Source of the DNA: Microbacterium sp. No. 7
Lineage (GTDB): Bacteria > Actinomycetota > Actinomycetes > Actinomycetales > Microbacteriaceae
Reading direction: 5' to 3'
DNA: 64,000 nt
NCBI RefSeq assembly: GCF_001314225.1
Contig: NZ_CP012697.1
Location: 1,116,001-1,180,000, forward strand
Positions within the stretch are counted from its first letter, which is position 1; every line of letters starts with the position of its first letter. The position numbers were made by a program, and so were the translations under genes. Below the pieces are notes generated by a model, which saw nothing but the letters and a program-made list of their open reading frames with translations, did not search any database and had not been told where the DNA came from. Below are positions 8,636 through 17,073 of this stretch, one piece after another.

Positions 8636-9871
8636 ATGGCGAACACTGGTCCGCTGCACGGAAAGGTCGTCCTCGATCTCTCGGTCGCGCTCGCCGGTCC
8701 CTATGCGACGTTGATCATGGCGGGCCTGGGCGCGCGGGTGATCAAGGTCGAGAATCCGCACGGCGGTGACATGGCGCGCAACAACTCGCCGTATGTCACC
8801 GCCGAGGGCTTCAGCATGACCCGCGAGTCCGACGAGGACATGTCGGTCTCGAACCTCATCCGCAACCGCGGCAAGGAGAGCGTCACGCTCGACCTCAAGA
8901 AGCCCGAGGCGCGCGCGGTGCTCTTCGACCTCGTGCGGCGGGCCGACGTGCTGGTCGAGAACTTCAGCTCGGGAGTGACGAAGCGGCTGGGGGTCGACTA
9001 CGCGTCGGTGCGGCACCTGAACCCCCGGCTCGTGTACACGTCGATCAGCGGGTTCGGCGCGACGGGCGACCCCGATCGCAAGGCGATGGATGCCATCATC
9101 CAGGGCCTCAGTGGCCTGATGATGACGGCGGGGGAGGAGGGCGATCCGCCCGTGCGCCTGGGCATCCCCATCGCCGACCTCATCACGCCGCTGTTCGGCG
9201 TGATCGGCACGCTCGCGGCGCTCGGCCAGGTCGATCGCGGCGCCGAGGGCCAGCACGTCGACGTCGGCATGCTCGGCTCGCTCACCTCGCTCGTGGCCGC
9301 CGAGGGTCTCGACGCGATGGCAGCCGTCGGCATCCCCGCGCGCACGGGCCTGCACATGAAGCGGCTCGCGCCCTTCGGCTCGTTCGAGACCCGCGACGGA
9401 TGGTTCACCATCTGCGCCCCGACCGACCCGCTCGCGGCCAACCTCTTCCGCGCGATGGGGCGTGACGACCTCATCACGTCGCCCGACTTCGGCAGGCGCG
9501 ACGCGCGCGTGCGCAACGCCGACCGGCTCAACGCGATCGTCGCCGGCTGGGCGGCCGAGCTCGACCTCGACGACGCGCTCGCCCGGCTCAAGGCGCACGG
9601 CGCGCCCGCGGAGCCGGTGCGCACGCCCGCCGAGGCCGTGCGCACGGCCGAGGTGCGCGAGCGCGAGGAGGTCGTGCCGATCACGCACCCCGTGTTCGGG
9701 ACGCTCGACGACTTCTGGGGACCGGGCGTGCCGATCCGCTTCTCGCAGAGCGGCGTCGACCTGAGCACGCCGGCACCGCCGCTGGGGGCGCAGACCGACG
9801 CCGTGCTGACCGCCGACCTGGGCTACTCGCCCGACCGCATCCAGCAGCTCCGCGACACGGGCGTCATCTGA
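8636..9871 (+). CDS. CaiB/BaiF family CoA-transferase
   Basis: 411 residues from ATG 8636, 5 bases after the ALDH stop. It opens with VVLDLSVALAGPYATLIMAG. MDAIIQGLSG places the catalytic Asp at residue 152, the pattern of formyl-CoA:oxalate and succinyl-CoA-type class III transferases. It therefore differs in mechanism from the racemase-like paralogue at 647. It would move CoA between an acyl-CoA and a free acid, a second way of activating the substrate besides the AMP-forming ligase. It is the last gene of the plus-strand run and is followed by a strong hairpin. Confidence 0.83.
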   Translation: MANTGPLHGKVVLDLSVALAGPYATLIMAGLGARVIKVENPHGGDMARNNSPYVTAEGFSMTRESDEDMSVSNLIRNRGKESVTLDLKKPEARAVLFDLVRRADVLVENFSSGVTKRLGVDYASVRHLNPRLVYTSISGFGATGDPDRKAMDAIIQGLSGLMMTAGEEGDPPVRLGIPIADLITPLFGVIGTLAALGQVDRGAEGQHVDVGMLGSLTSLVAAEGLDAMAAVGIPARTGLHMKRLAPFGSFETRDGWFTICAPTDPLAANLFRAMGRDDLITSPDFGRRDARVRNADRLNAIVAGWAAELDLDDALARLKAHGAPAEPVRTPAEAVRTAEVREREEVVPITHPVFGTLDDFWGPGVPIRFSQSGVDLSTPAPPLGAQTDAVLTADLGYSPDRIQQLRDTGVI

Positions 9872-9892
9872 GCCGCCCCTGCCATCACACAC

Positions 9893-9937
9893 CGCGAGGG
9901 TGCCAGTTATCTCGACGAGACAACTGGCACCCTCGCG
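9893..9937. repeat. D-family palindrome, single copy; probable bidirectional terminator
   Basis: The arms 9893-9908 (begin CGCGAGGGTGCC) and 9922-9937 (end GGCACCCTCGCG) pair perfectly over 16 bases. The middle TCTCG-A-CGAGA extends the stem with few mismatches. It lies between two convergent genes that end at 9871 and 9951. The same unit recurs in multi-copy arrays at 30970 and 34890. Confidence 0.8.
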
Positions 9938-9950
9938 TGTTTGCGTGTCG

Positions 9951-11420
9951 TCAGACGAGCGTCTCGGCGACGCCGTCGGGGAGGCCGTAGGTCTTCAGCT
10001 CCGTGAAGGCGCTGAAGCCCTCGGGGCCGGCCTCGCGCCCGATGCCCGACGACTTGAAGCCGCCGAGGGGCACGTGGAAGCCGGGCGTGCAGCCGTTGAT
10101 CTCGACCGTGCCGGTGCGGATCCGGCGGGCGACGTCGAAGGCGCGCTTCGGGTCGGCGGAGAACACCGAGCCCGACAGGCCGTACTTCGAGTCGTTGGCG
10201 ATCGCGATCGCCTCCTCGACCGTGTCGTAGGCGATCACCGCGACGACGGGACCGAAGATCTCCTCCTGGCAGATCCTCATGTCGTTGGTCGCGTCGGCGA
10301 ACAGCGTCGGCTTCACGAACCAGCCCTTGTCCAGGCCCTCGGGGCGCCCGAGTCCGCCGACCACGAGACGCGCGCCCTCGTCGATGCCCGCCTGGATGTA
10401 CCCCTCGACCCGGTCGCGATGCTGCGACGTGGTCATCGGGCCCACCTCGGTGGCGGGGTCGAACGGGTCGCCGACCTTGAGCGCCGAGATCATCTCGGCG
10501 AGCTTCGCGGTGATCTCCTCGGCGCGGGAACGGGGGACGATGAGGCGCGTCTTGTTCGTGCACCGCTGCCCGCTGTAGCCGAACGAGAGGCCCTTGGTCG
10601 CCGCGACGAACTGATCGACGTCGGCGTCGTCGAGCACGATCGCGGCGGACTTGCCGCCGAGCTCCAGCGTGAGGCGCTTGAAGTCCTTCGCGATCTCGGA
10701 GCCGATCGTCGCGCCCGCGACCGTCGAGCCCGTGAACGAGACCTTGTCGACGCCGGGATGCGTCACGAGGTAGGCGCTCTCCTCGCGCGCGGCGGGCACC
10801 AGGTTGAGCACGCCGTCGGGCAGGCCCGCCTGCTTGAGCAGGTCGATGAGCAGGTAGCCGTCGAGCGTCGACTCGGGCGACGTCTTGTAGACGACCGTGC
10901 AGCCGGCCAGCAGCGCGGGCGGCAGCTTGAGCAGCGCGACCGACAGCGGGCCGTTCCACGGCACGACGGATGCCACGACGCCGACCGGCTCGCGCGAGAC
11001 GATCGCGTTGCCGATGGGCGCGATGCGCGTCTCCATCCACGTGAACTCCCGGGCGATGCGAATGGCGTCCTGCAGCAGCATGAGGCCGATGCCGGCCTGG
11101 CCGCCCGTCGCGACCGTGATGGGCATGCCCATCTCGCTCGTGATGAGGTTCGCGAACTCGTCCTTGCGTGCCGTGATGAGCTCCAGCCAGCGCTCCATCA
11201 CGGCGATGCGCTCCTCGATCGGCATGCGCGGCCAGGGGCCCTCGTCGAACGCGGCGCGCGCGGCGGCGACCGCGGCATCCATGTCCTCGTTCGAGGCGAG
11301 GGCGACCTCGGCGATGGGCTCCTCGGTGAGCGGGGAGATGACGGTGTGGCGCCGGGTGGATGCCGGGGTCACCCACTCCCCGCCGATGAACAGCTTCGGG
11401 TACAGGTCTTCGAGTGTCAT
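9951..11420 (-). CDS. NAD(P)-dependent aldehyde dehydrogenase
   Basis: 489 residues. LTLELGGKSAAIVLDDADVD carries the conserved Glu, YSGQRCTNKTRL the catalytic Cys near residue 290, and EEIFGPVVAVIAYD and SGIGREAGPEGF are usual family blocks. It is the last gene of a minus-strand set (acyl-CoA dehydrogenase, MaoC, Zn-alcohol dehydrogenase, ALDH) and starts 43 bases after the alcohol dehydrogenase. With that enzyme it would convert an alcohol through the aldehyde to a carboxylic acid. GAGAGGATGCC precedes the ATG. Confidence 0.88.
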   Translation of the reverse strand: MTLEDLYPKLFIGGEWVTPASTRRHTVISPLTEEPIAEVALASNEDMDAAVAAARAAFDEGPWPRMPIEERIAVMERWLELITARKDEFANLITSEMGMPITVATGGQAGIGLMLLQDAIRIAREFTWMETRIAPIGNAIVSREPVGVVASVVPWNGPLSVALLKLPPALLAGCTVVYKTSPESTLDGYLLIDLLKQAGLPDGVLNLVPAAREESAYLVTHPGVDKVSFTGSTVAGATIGSEIAKDFKRLTLELGGKSAAIVLDDADVDQFVAATKGLSFGYSGQRCTNKTRLIVPRSRAEEITAKLAEMISALKVGDPFDPATEVGPMTTSQHRDRVEGYIQAGIDEGARLVVGGLGRPEGLDKGWFVKPTLFADATNDMRICQEEIFGPVVAVIAYDTVEEAIAIANDSKYGLSGSVFSADPKRAFDVARRIRTGTVEINGCTPGFHVPLGGFKSSGIGREAGPEGFSAFTELKTYGLPDGVAETLV

Positions 11421-11462
11421 GTTCGTGGCATCCTCTCTGATGGTGTGTCGAGGCGGGTCGCC

Positions 11463-12560
11463 TCAGTCGAAGACGACGACGCTGCGCGCGATCTCGCCGC
11501 GCTCCAGGTCGGCGTAGGCCTCGTTGATCCTCTCCAGCGGGATCGTCTGCGAGACGAGGTCGTCGAGGTTCAGGCGTCCCTGCCGGTAGAGGTCGGCGTA
11601 GAGCGGGATGTCGTATTCGGGGATCGGCTTGCCCATGTGCAGGCCCTGGATCGCCTTCTGCCCGCGCAGCAGGTCGAACTGTCCGAGACCCACGACCGTG
11701 CCGGGCTTGTGCATGCCGACCTGGTACATCGTGCCGCCGACCGTCGTGATGTCGATCGCCTGCTGAGCCGTGACGGGCAGGCCGATGACCTCGAACGAGT
11801 GGTCGACGCCGCGCTCGCCCGTGATCTCGCGCACGCGCGCCGCGAGGTCGTCGACCTCGGCGGGGTTGATCGTGTCGGTCGCGCCGAACCTCTTCGCGAG
11901 CTCGAGCTTGCCGGGCTGCAGGTCGATCGCGATGATGCGCCGGGCGCCGACGAGGGCGGCGCCCTGGATGACGTTGAGGCCGACACCGCCGCACCCGAGC
12001 ACGGCGACCGTCTCGCCGAGCTGCACGCGGGCGACGTTCTTCACGGCGCCGATGCCGGTCAGCACGCCGCAGCCCAGCAGCGCGGCACGGTCGAACGGCA
12101 CCGCCTTGTCGACGACGACCAGATTGCGCTCGTGCAGGATGGTCTCTTCCAGGAACGCGCCGAGGTCGGCGAGCTGCGCGATGGGCTCACCGTTCTCGAA
12201 CAGGCGTGCGGGGGAGCCGGCGGGGCGGCGCACAGAGCCCGGGTCGGTGCACGTGGAGTAGCGCCCGCGGCGGCAGTCGACGCACACGCCGCAGCTCGTG
12301 ACGAGGTTGCCCACGACGTGGTCGCCCACCTTCACGGCCGTCACCTGGCTGCCGATCTCTTCGACGATGCCGGCGAGCTCGTGGCCGAGCACGGCGGGGT
12401 AGGGCCAGCCGTAGTCGTTGTTCAGCACGGTGAGGTCGCTGTGGCACAGGCCCGCGGCCTTGACCTTGACGCGCACCTCGCGGGGGCCGACCTCGCCGAG
12501 CTCGAGGTCGTCGATGATGTCGAGCGGCGCGCCCACGGCGCGCATGACGGCAGCTTTCAT
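11463..12560 (-). CDS. Zn-dependent alcohol dehydrogenase (medium-chain family)
   Basis: 365 residues. The catalytic-zinc ligands are Cys39 in AAGLCHSDL and the GHE motif near residue 62 (LGHELAGIVEEIG). The structural zinc lobe is CGVCVDCRRGRYSTC. The NAD site is VLGCGGVGLNVIQGA. The length and the insertion around the structural lobe resemble class III-like and aryl/terpenoid alcohol dehydrogenases. AAAGGAGAACG precedes ATG 12560. A perfect hairpin stands just upstream (12616-12647), so it may be partly separated from the MaoC gene. Confidence 0.87.
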   Translation of the reverse strand: MKAAVMRAVGAPLDIIDDLELGEVGPREVRVKVKAAGLCHSDLTVLNNDYGWPYPAVLGHELAGIVEEIGSQVTAVKVGDHVVGNLVTSCGVCVDCRRGRYSTCTDPGSVRRPAGSPARLFENGEPIAQLADLGAFLEETILHERNLVVVDKAVPFDRAALLGCGVLTGIGAVKNVARVQLGETVAVLGCGGVGLNVIQGAALVGARRIIAIDLQPGKLELAKRFGATDTINPAEVDDLAARVREITGERGVDHSFEVIGLPVTAQQAIDITTVGGTMYQVGMHKPGTVVGLGQFDLLRGQKAIQGLHMGKPIPEYDIPLYADLYRQGRLNLDDLVSQTIPLERINEAYADLERGEIARSVVVFD

Positions 12561-12615
12561 GGATCGTTCTCCTTTGAATGTTCCTGATGACGTGCTGATC
12601 GCGGTCCGTGCACGA

Positions 12616-12647
12616 ACGTGCCGGCGGGTCTCGCCCCGCCGGCACGT
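12616..12647 (-). terminator. Perfect hairpin between MaoC and alcohol dehydrogenase genes
   Basis: ACGTGCCGGCGGG (12616-12628) pairs perfectly with CCCGCCGGCACGT (12635-12647) around a 6-base loop, directly after the MaoC stop. There is no long T run, so full termination is not certain. It may instead set the ratio of upstream to downstream message. Confidence 0.6.
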
Positions 12648-12650
12648 CTG

Positions 12651-13112
12651 TCACTGCGTGAACACGATCACTGTCTGGGCGACGCACACGGGGCGCCCGC
12701 CCGACTCCGACTCGATCTTGTGCTCGAACGTGACGCGCGTCCCCGCGGGGATCGTCTCGACGCTCAGCACGCTCAGCCGGTTGTGCACCCGCTCGCCCGA
12801 GCGCAGCGCCTGGGGGAAGCGCACCTTCTCCAGCCCGTAGAACACACGGGCCGAGAACCCCTCGACCTCGTAGATCTGGTTGGCCAGCCCCGAGACGAGG
12901 GAGAGCGCGAGCAGGCCGTGCGCGACGGTGCCCCCGAAGGGTCCGCTCGCGGCGCGCTCGGGATCCATGTGGATCCACTGCTCGTCGCCCGTCGTGCGGC
13001 CGAACGTGTCGATCATCTCCTGGTCGACCGTGAGCCAGTCGCTGACGCCGAGCTCCTGGCCCGCGACCTCCGCCAGTCCTTCGGCGCCCTTCAGGATCCG
13101 CTTCTCAGCCAT
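12651..13112 (-). CDS. MaoC-like (R)-specific enoyl-CoA hydratase
   Basis: 153 residues from ATG 13112. GDEQWIHMDPERAASGPFGG then TVAHGLLALSLV is the complete R-hydratase motif with catalytic Asp and His, unlike the altered version in the MaoC gene at 4634. The C-terminal half (RFPQALRSGERVHNRLSVLS) completes the hot-dog fold. It should hydrate trans-2-enoyl-CoA. Fourteen bases separate it from the acyl-CoA dehydrogenase stop, so dehydrogenation and hydration are encoded side by side. Confidence 0.85.
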   Translation of the reverse strand: MAEKRILKGAEGLAEVAGQELGVSDWLTVDQEMIDTFGRTTGDEQWIHMDPERAASGPFGGTVAHGLLALSLVSGLANQIYEVEGFSARVFYGLEKVRFPQALRSGERVHNRLSVLSVETIPAGTRVTFEHKIESESGGRPVCVAQTVIVFTQ

Positions 13113-13126
13113 GCCGTGCCCCCGGG

Positions 13127-14278
13127 TCAGATGCCGCCGCGCTGCACGAGCTGCTGCGCGATGACGTTCCGCTGGATCTCGTTGGTGCCCTCGCCCACGA
13201 TCATGAGCGGGGCGTCGCGGAAGTAGCGCTCGACGTCGAACTCGGTCGAGTAGCCGTAGCCGCCGTGGATGCGCACGGCGTTGAGGGCGATCTCCATCGC
13301 GATCTCCGACGAGAAGAGCTTCGCCATGCCGGCCTCGAGGTCGGCGCGCTCGCCGCTGTCGTACTTCTCGGCGGCGAGGCGGGTGAGCTGGCGCGCAGCG
13401 GTGAGCTTGGTCGCCATGTCGGCGAGGTAGTGGCCGATCGCCTGGTGCTTCCAGATCGGCACGCCGAAGCTCTCGCGCTCCTGCGCGTACTTGAGCGCGT
13501 CCTCGAGGGCCGCCGAGCCGACCCCGAGCGCTCGGGCGGCGACGTTGATGCGGCCGGTCTCGAGACCGCGCATCATCTGGCCGAAGCCCTTGCCGGGGAC
13601 GTCGCCGAGGATCTGCGTCCTGGGGACGCGCGCGTCGGTGAAGATGATCTCGCAGCTCTCGACGCCCTTGTAGCCGAGCTTGGGGAGGTCGCGGGAGACC
13701 TCGACGCCGGGCACCTTCTCGACGAGCACGACGGAGATGCCGCGGTGCTTGGGCTCGGCGTTCGGGTCGGTCTTGCACAGCAGGGCGATGAGGTCCGACT
13801 TGCGCGCGTTCGAGATCCAGGTCTTCGAGCCGTTGATGACGAGGTCGTCGCCGTCCTCGCGGGCGACCGTCTTCATCGCCTGCAGGTCGGAGCCGCCGCC
13901 GGGCTCGGTGAGCGCCATCGTCGCGCGCAGCTCGCCCGTGGCCATGCGGGGGAGGTAGGCCTGCTTCTGCTCCTCGGTGCCGAACTCGGTGAGGAGCTTG
14001 GCCACGACGGTGTGGCCGCCCATGGCGCCGGTGAGCGACATCCATCCGCGGGCGAGCTCCTCGGCGACGCGCGCGTAGCAGGGCATCGAGACCGGCATGC
14101 CCCCGTACTCCTCGGGCACGGCGAGCCCGTAGATGCCGAGCTCCTTCATCTGCTCGATCCATCGCTCGGGGTATTCGTTGGCGTGCTCGACGTCGCGAAC
14201 CGTCGGCTTGACGTCGCGGTCGACGAACGCGCGCACCGTCTCGACGAGGAACTGCTCTTCTTCGTTGAGGTGTGTCAT
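13127..14278 (-). CDS. Acyl-CoA dehydrogenase
   Basis: 383 residues. The start is taken at ATG 14278 because AGGAAG is about 9 bases upstream; an in-frame ATG at 14287 would be too close to it. TEPGGGSDLQAMKT is the FAD/substrate loop, FGVPIWKHQAIGHYLADM the middle helix, and IHGGYGYSTEFDVERYFRD the family signature. GEGTNEIQRNVIAQQLV contains the catalytic Glu in the position used by short/branched-chain enzymes. It introduces the 2,3 double bond and passes electrons to ETF. It is the first gene of the minus-strand operon behind the operator-like palindrome at 14337. Confidence 0.88.
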   Translation of the reverse strand: MTHLNEEEQFLVETVRAFVDRDVKPTVRDVEHANEYPERWIEQMKELGIYGLAVPEEYGGMPVSMPCYARVAEELARGWMSLTGAMGGHTVVAKLLTEFGTEEQKQAYLPRMATGELRATMALTEPGGGSDLQAMKTVAREDGDDLVINGSKTWISNARKSDLIALLCKTDPNAEPKHRGISVVLVEKVPGVEVSRDLPKLGYKGVESCEIIFTDARVPRTQILGDVPGKGFGQMMRGLETGRINVAARALGVGSAALEDALKYAQERESFGVPIWKHQAIGHYLADMATKLTAARQLTRLAAEKYDSGERADLEAGMAKLFSSEIAMEIALNAVRIHGGYGYSTEFDVERYFRDAPLMIVGEGTNEIQRNVIAQQLVQRGGI

Positions 14279-14336
14279 CGTTGGCATCTTCCTGAAGCTC
14301 GGGGATCGCTCGGGAGCTCGAATCGATCCATGGTGA

Positions 14337-14369
14337 CAATATTCTATATTGATAGGTGAGGTATGTGCA
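14337..14369 (-). promoter_or_regulatory. Promoter and perfect palindrome upstream of the acyl-CoA dehydrogenase operon
   Basis: Read on the minus strand, TGCACA, a 17-base spacer and TAGAAT form a promoter (complement of 14341-14369). CAATATTCTATATTG (14337-14351) is a perfect palindrome with 6-base arms over the -10 box. Its core ATATTC..TA is shared with the promoters at 558, 1841 and 3298, which suggests a common repressor for both operons. Confidence 0.55.
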
Positions 14370-14461
14370 CCATTTTCCCGCATTCCGTGCCGCGTCCTCC
14401 GAGCCCGTTCCGACCCGCATGCCGCCGGCGCCCGGCGTCCCCTCGCGGCATCCGGGAAGGA

Positions 14462-14498
14462 CCGGGGGCGGCGGACGGGGGGAGTCCGCCGCCCCCGG
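14462..14498 (-). terminator. Hairpin terminator after the oligopeptide ABC operon
   Basis: CCGGGGGCGGCGGAC (14462-14476) pairs perfectly with GTCCGCCGCCCCCGG (14484-14498) around 7 bases. It lies 28 bases beyond the ATPase stop and before the acyl-CoA dehydrogenase promoter region. Confidence 0.7.
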
Positions 14499-14525
14499 GG
14501 ACGGTGCTGGTGCGTCGGCGTGCGG

Positions 14526-16184
14526 TCAGCCGATGCCGAGGCCGAGTCCGGGGATGGAGTCGATGAGGTTGCGAGTGTACTCGTGCTGCGGGTCGTCGAA
14601 CAGGGCGACGGTGGGACCCTGCTCGACGATCTCGCCGCGGCGCATGACGATGACGTCGTCGGCGATGAGGCGCACGACGGCGAGGTCGTGGGAGATGAAC
14701 AGGTAGCTGAGCCCGAGCTCTCGCTGCAGTTCCATGAGGAGGTCGAGGATCTGCGCCTGGACGAGGACGTCGAGGGCCGAGACGGGCTCGTCGCAGATGA
14801 TGAGCTCGGGATGCAGGGCGAGCGACCGGGCGATCGCGATGCGCTGACGCTGGCCGCCGGACAGCTCGGAGGAGTAGCGGCTGAGGTAGCCGTCGGGCAG
14901 CGACACCATCTCGAGCAGGTCTCGGGCGCGCTGCTGGCGCTGCTTGCGGGTGCCGACGCCGTGCACGTTGAGGGGCTCCATGAGCACGTCGGCGACCGAG
15001 GCCATCGGATTGATCGACGAGTACGGGTCCTGGAAGACGGGCTGCATGCGCCGGCGCGCGGCCTTGAGCTCGCGTCCGCTGAGGGAGGCGATGTTCTTGC
15101 CGCTGAAGCTGATGCGCCCCGTGTCGGGGTGGTCCAGGCGCAGCACCATGCGTGCCGTCGTCGACTTGCCCGAGCCCGACTCGCCGACGATCGCGAGCGT
15201 GCGGGCGCGGGGCAGGGTGAAGGAGACGTCCTTGACGGCGTCGAACCTCTTCGCGCCGCGTCCGAACGACTTGCACAGGCTCTCGACGCGCAGCAGCACG
15301 TCGTCGCCCTCGGCGGCGGCATCGGCGTGCGCCCCGCCGGGCTCGCCGGCCGCCTCCGCGCGGGAGGCGGCGACCGACGGCGCGGCCCGGACGAGGCGGC
15401 GGGTGTACTCGTGCTGCGGGTCCGTGAGGATCTGGCGGGCGTCGCCCTGCTCGACGATGCGGCCGCGATACATCACGATCACCCGTTCGCAGCGCTCGGC
15501 GGCCAGGCCGAGGTCGTGGGTGATGAGGATCATGCTCGTGCCCAGGCTCTCGGTCATCCGGTCGAGGTGGTCGAGGATCTGGCGCTGCACGGTCACGTCG
15601 AGGGCCGACGTGGGCTCGTCGGCGACGAGCAGCTGCGGGTCGCACGACAGGCCGATGCCGATGAGCACGCGCTGGCGCATGCCGCCGGAGAACTCGTGCG
15701 GATACTGCTTCAGGCGGGCCCGCGCGTCGGACAGGCCGGCGGCCTCCAGCGCGGCGACCGAGCGCTCGGCGACGTTGCGCCGGGTGGCCTTGCCGTGCAC
15801 GAGCATGACCTCGCCCAGCTGGTCGCCGATCGACAGCACGGGGTTGAGGCTGGAGAGCGGATCCTGGGGGATGTAGCCGATCTCGGCGCCGCGGATCTTC
15901 TGCAGCTCGCGCTGGCCGAGCCGGCTCAGGTCGCGCCCGTTGAAGCGGATCTCGCCCTGGGCGATGCGCCCGTTGCCGGCCATCAGGCCCAGCACCGCGT
16001 TCATCGTCGTGGACTTGCCCGATCCCGACTCGCCCACGATCGCGAGCTTCTCTCCGCGCCGCAGCTCGAACGAGACGTCCTCGATCGCGTGCACGACGCC
16101 CATCTCGGTCTCGAAGTCGACGGCGAGGTCCTTGACGGTGAGGACGACCTCGCCCGTCGCGGCGGTGTTGGCGGTGTGTGTCAT
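14526..16184 (-). CDS. Oligopeptide-type ABC transporter ATPase, two fused domains (DppD-DppF-like)
   Basis: 552 residues, two complete ABC domains in one chain. Domain 1 has GESGSGKSTT near residue 52 and FSGGMRQRVLIGIGLS; domain 2 has a second GESGSGKSTT and LSGGQRQRIAIARSL. Each is followed by the short peptide-transporter C-terminal segment. The fused form replaces the separate D and F subunits. Its ATG is 2 bases downstream of the permease stop. The cargo is probably a peptide or amide, given the linked amidohydrolase (inference). Confidence 0.88.
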   Translation of the reverse strand: MTHTANTAATGEVVLTVKDLAVDFETEMGVVHAIEDVSFELRRGEKLAIVGESGSGKSTTMNAVLGLMAGNGRIAQGEIRFNGRDLSRLGQRELQKIRGAEIGYIPQDPLSSLNPVLSIGDQLGEVMLVHGKATRRNVAERSVAALEAAGLSDARARLKQYPHEFSGGMRQRVLIGIGLSCDPQLLVADEPTSALDVTVQRQILDHLDRMTESLGTSMILITHDLGLAAERCERVIVMYRGRIVEQGDARQILTDPQHEYTRRLVRAAPSVAASRAEAAGEPGGAHADAAAEGDDVLLRVESLCKSFGRGAKRFDAVKDVSFTLPRARTLAIVGESGSGKSTTARMVLRLDHPDTGRISFSGKNIASLSGRELKAARRRMQPVFQDPYSSINPMASVADVLMEPLNVHGVGTRKQRQQRARDLLEMVSLPDGYLSRYSSELSGGQRQRIAIARSLALHPELIICDEPVSALDVLVQAQILDLLMELQRELGLSYLFISHDLAVVRLIADDVIVMRRGEIVEQGPTVALFDDPQHEYTRNLIDSIPGLGLGIG

Positions 16185-16185
16185 C

Positions 16186-17073
16186 TCAGACCCCCGAGAG
16201 CTTGACGGCGCGCGAGTCGTTGAAGCGCAGGCCGGCGATGGTGGCGGACAGGACCAGCAGCAGGATCATGATCGAGGGGAACAGGGTCTGCCACCAGGCG
16301 TAGACGAGCACGCCGTCGCGCTGCGCGCTCTGCAGGATGCGGCCCCACGACCACGTGTTCGGGTCGCCCAGCCCGAGGAAGCTCAGGCCCGCCTCGGAGA
16401 TCACCGCCCGCGCCCCGGTGAGCAGGCCGTTGACGATCAGCAGCGGGCTGACCATCGGCAGCACGTCCTTCCACATGATGCGCAGCGACGACGCGCCGAC
16501 CGCCCGCGCGCCGTCGACGAACGGCTGGTGCACGACGGTGAGCGCGTTCGAGCGGATCAGGCGGGTGATCTCGGGCCACGAGAAGAGCCCGATGACCAGC
16601 GTCAGGGTGAGGACGCTCGGCCCCAGGAGCGCGGCGACCACGATCATCAGCGGCAGGATCGGCAGCGACAGCATGACGTCGGTGACGGCGGAGATGAGGG
16701 GGTCCAGGCGGCGGAAGTACGCGGCCATGATGCCCAGGAGGGCGCCCAGCACGGTCGCGATCAGCCCCGCGCACACCGCGATCAGCAGGCTCATCCGCGT
16801 GCCCCAGACCACCTGCGCGAACACGTCCAGCCCGAGTCCGTCGGTGCCGAACCAGTGCGCGCCCGACGGGGGCTGCAGCACGTCCGGGCCCGACCCGCTC
16901 GGATACGGCACGAAGAGGGGACCGATCGCGCCGAGCAGGAAGAACAGGGCGAGGATGCCCATCGTGACCCACCCGACCGGCTTCGAGAAGAACCGCCGCC
17001 AGGTGCGCGCCTGCGGCGAGACCGGCTTGGCCGCCGGCACCACCGGCGCCGCAGAGGTGGACGTGTCGCTCAT
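16186..17073 (-). CDS. ABC transporter permease, DppC/OppC type
   Basis: 295 residues from ATG 17073. A hydrophobic first helix (PVGWVTMGILALFFLLGAIG) and a periplasmic loop (FGTDGLGLDVFAQVVWGTRM) are typical of the C-type subunit. Four more helices and the EAA loop (ARAVGASSLRIMWKDVLP) for ATPase contact follow. The ATGA overlap with the preceding permease (17070-17073) couples translation. Confidence 0.88.
   Translation of the reverse strand: MSDTSTSAAPVVPAAKPVSPQARTWRRFFSKPVGWVTMGILALFFLLGAIGPLFVPYPSGSGPDVLQPPSGAHWFGTDGLGLDVFAQVVWGTRMSLLIAVCAGLIATVLGALLGIMAAYFRRLDPLISAVTDVMLSLPILPLMIVVAALLGPSVLTLTLVIGLFSWPEITRLIRSNALTVVHQPFVDGARAVGASSLRIMWKDVLPMVSPLLIVNGLLTGARAVISEAGLSFLGLGDPNTWSWGRILQSAQRDGVLVYAWWQTLFPSIMILLLVLSATIAGLRFNDSRAVKLSGV

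Noticed and set aside
9900..12587. Very long open frames opposite known genes (also around 3949-5166, 43343-47967 and 34749-36791)
   Set aside because: At 70% GC the antisense and shifted frames stay open by chance. They have Arg/Ala/His-rich composition, no family motifs and no ribosome sites, and the sense frames encode recognised enzymes.
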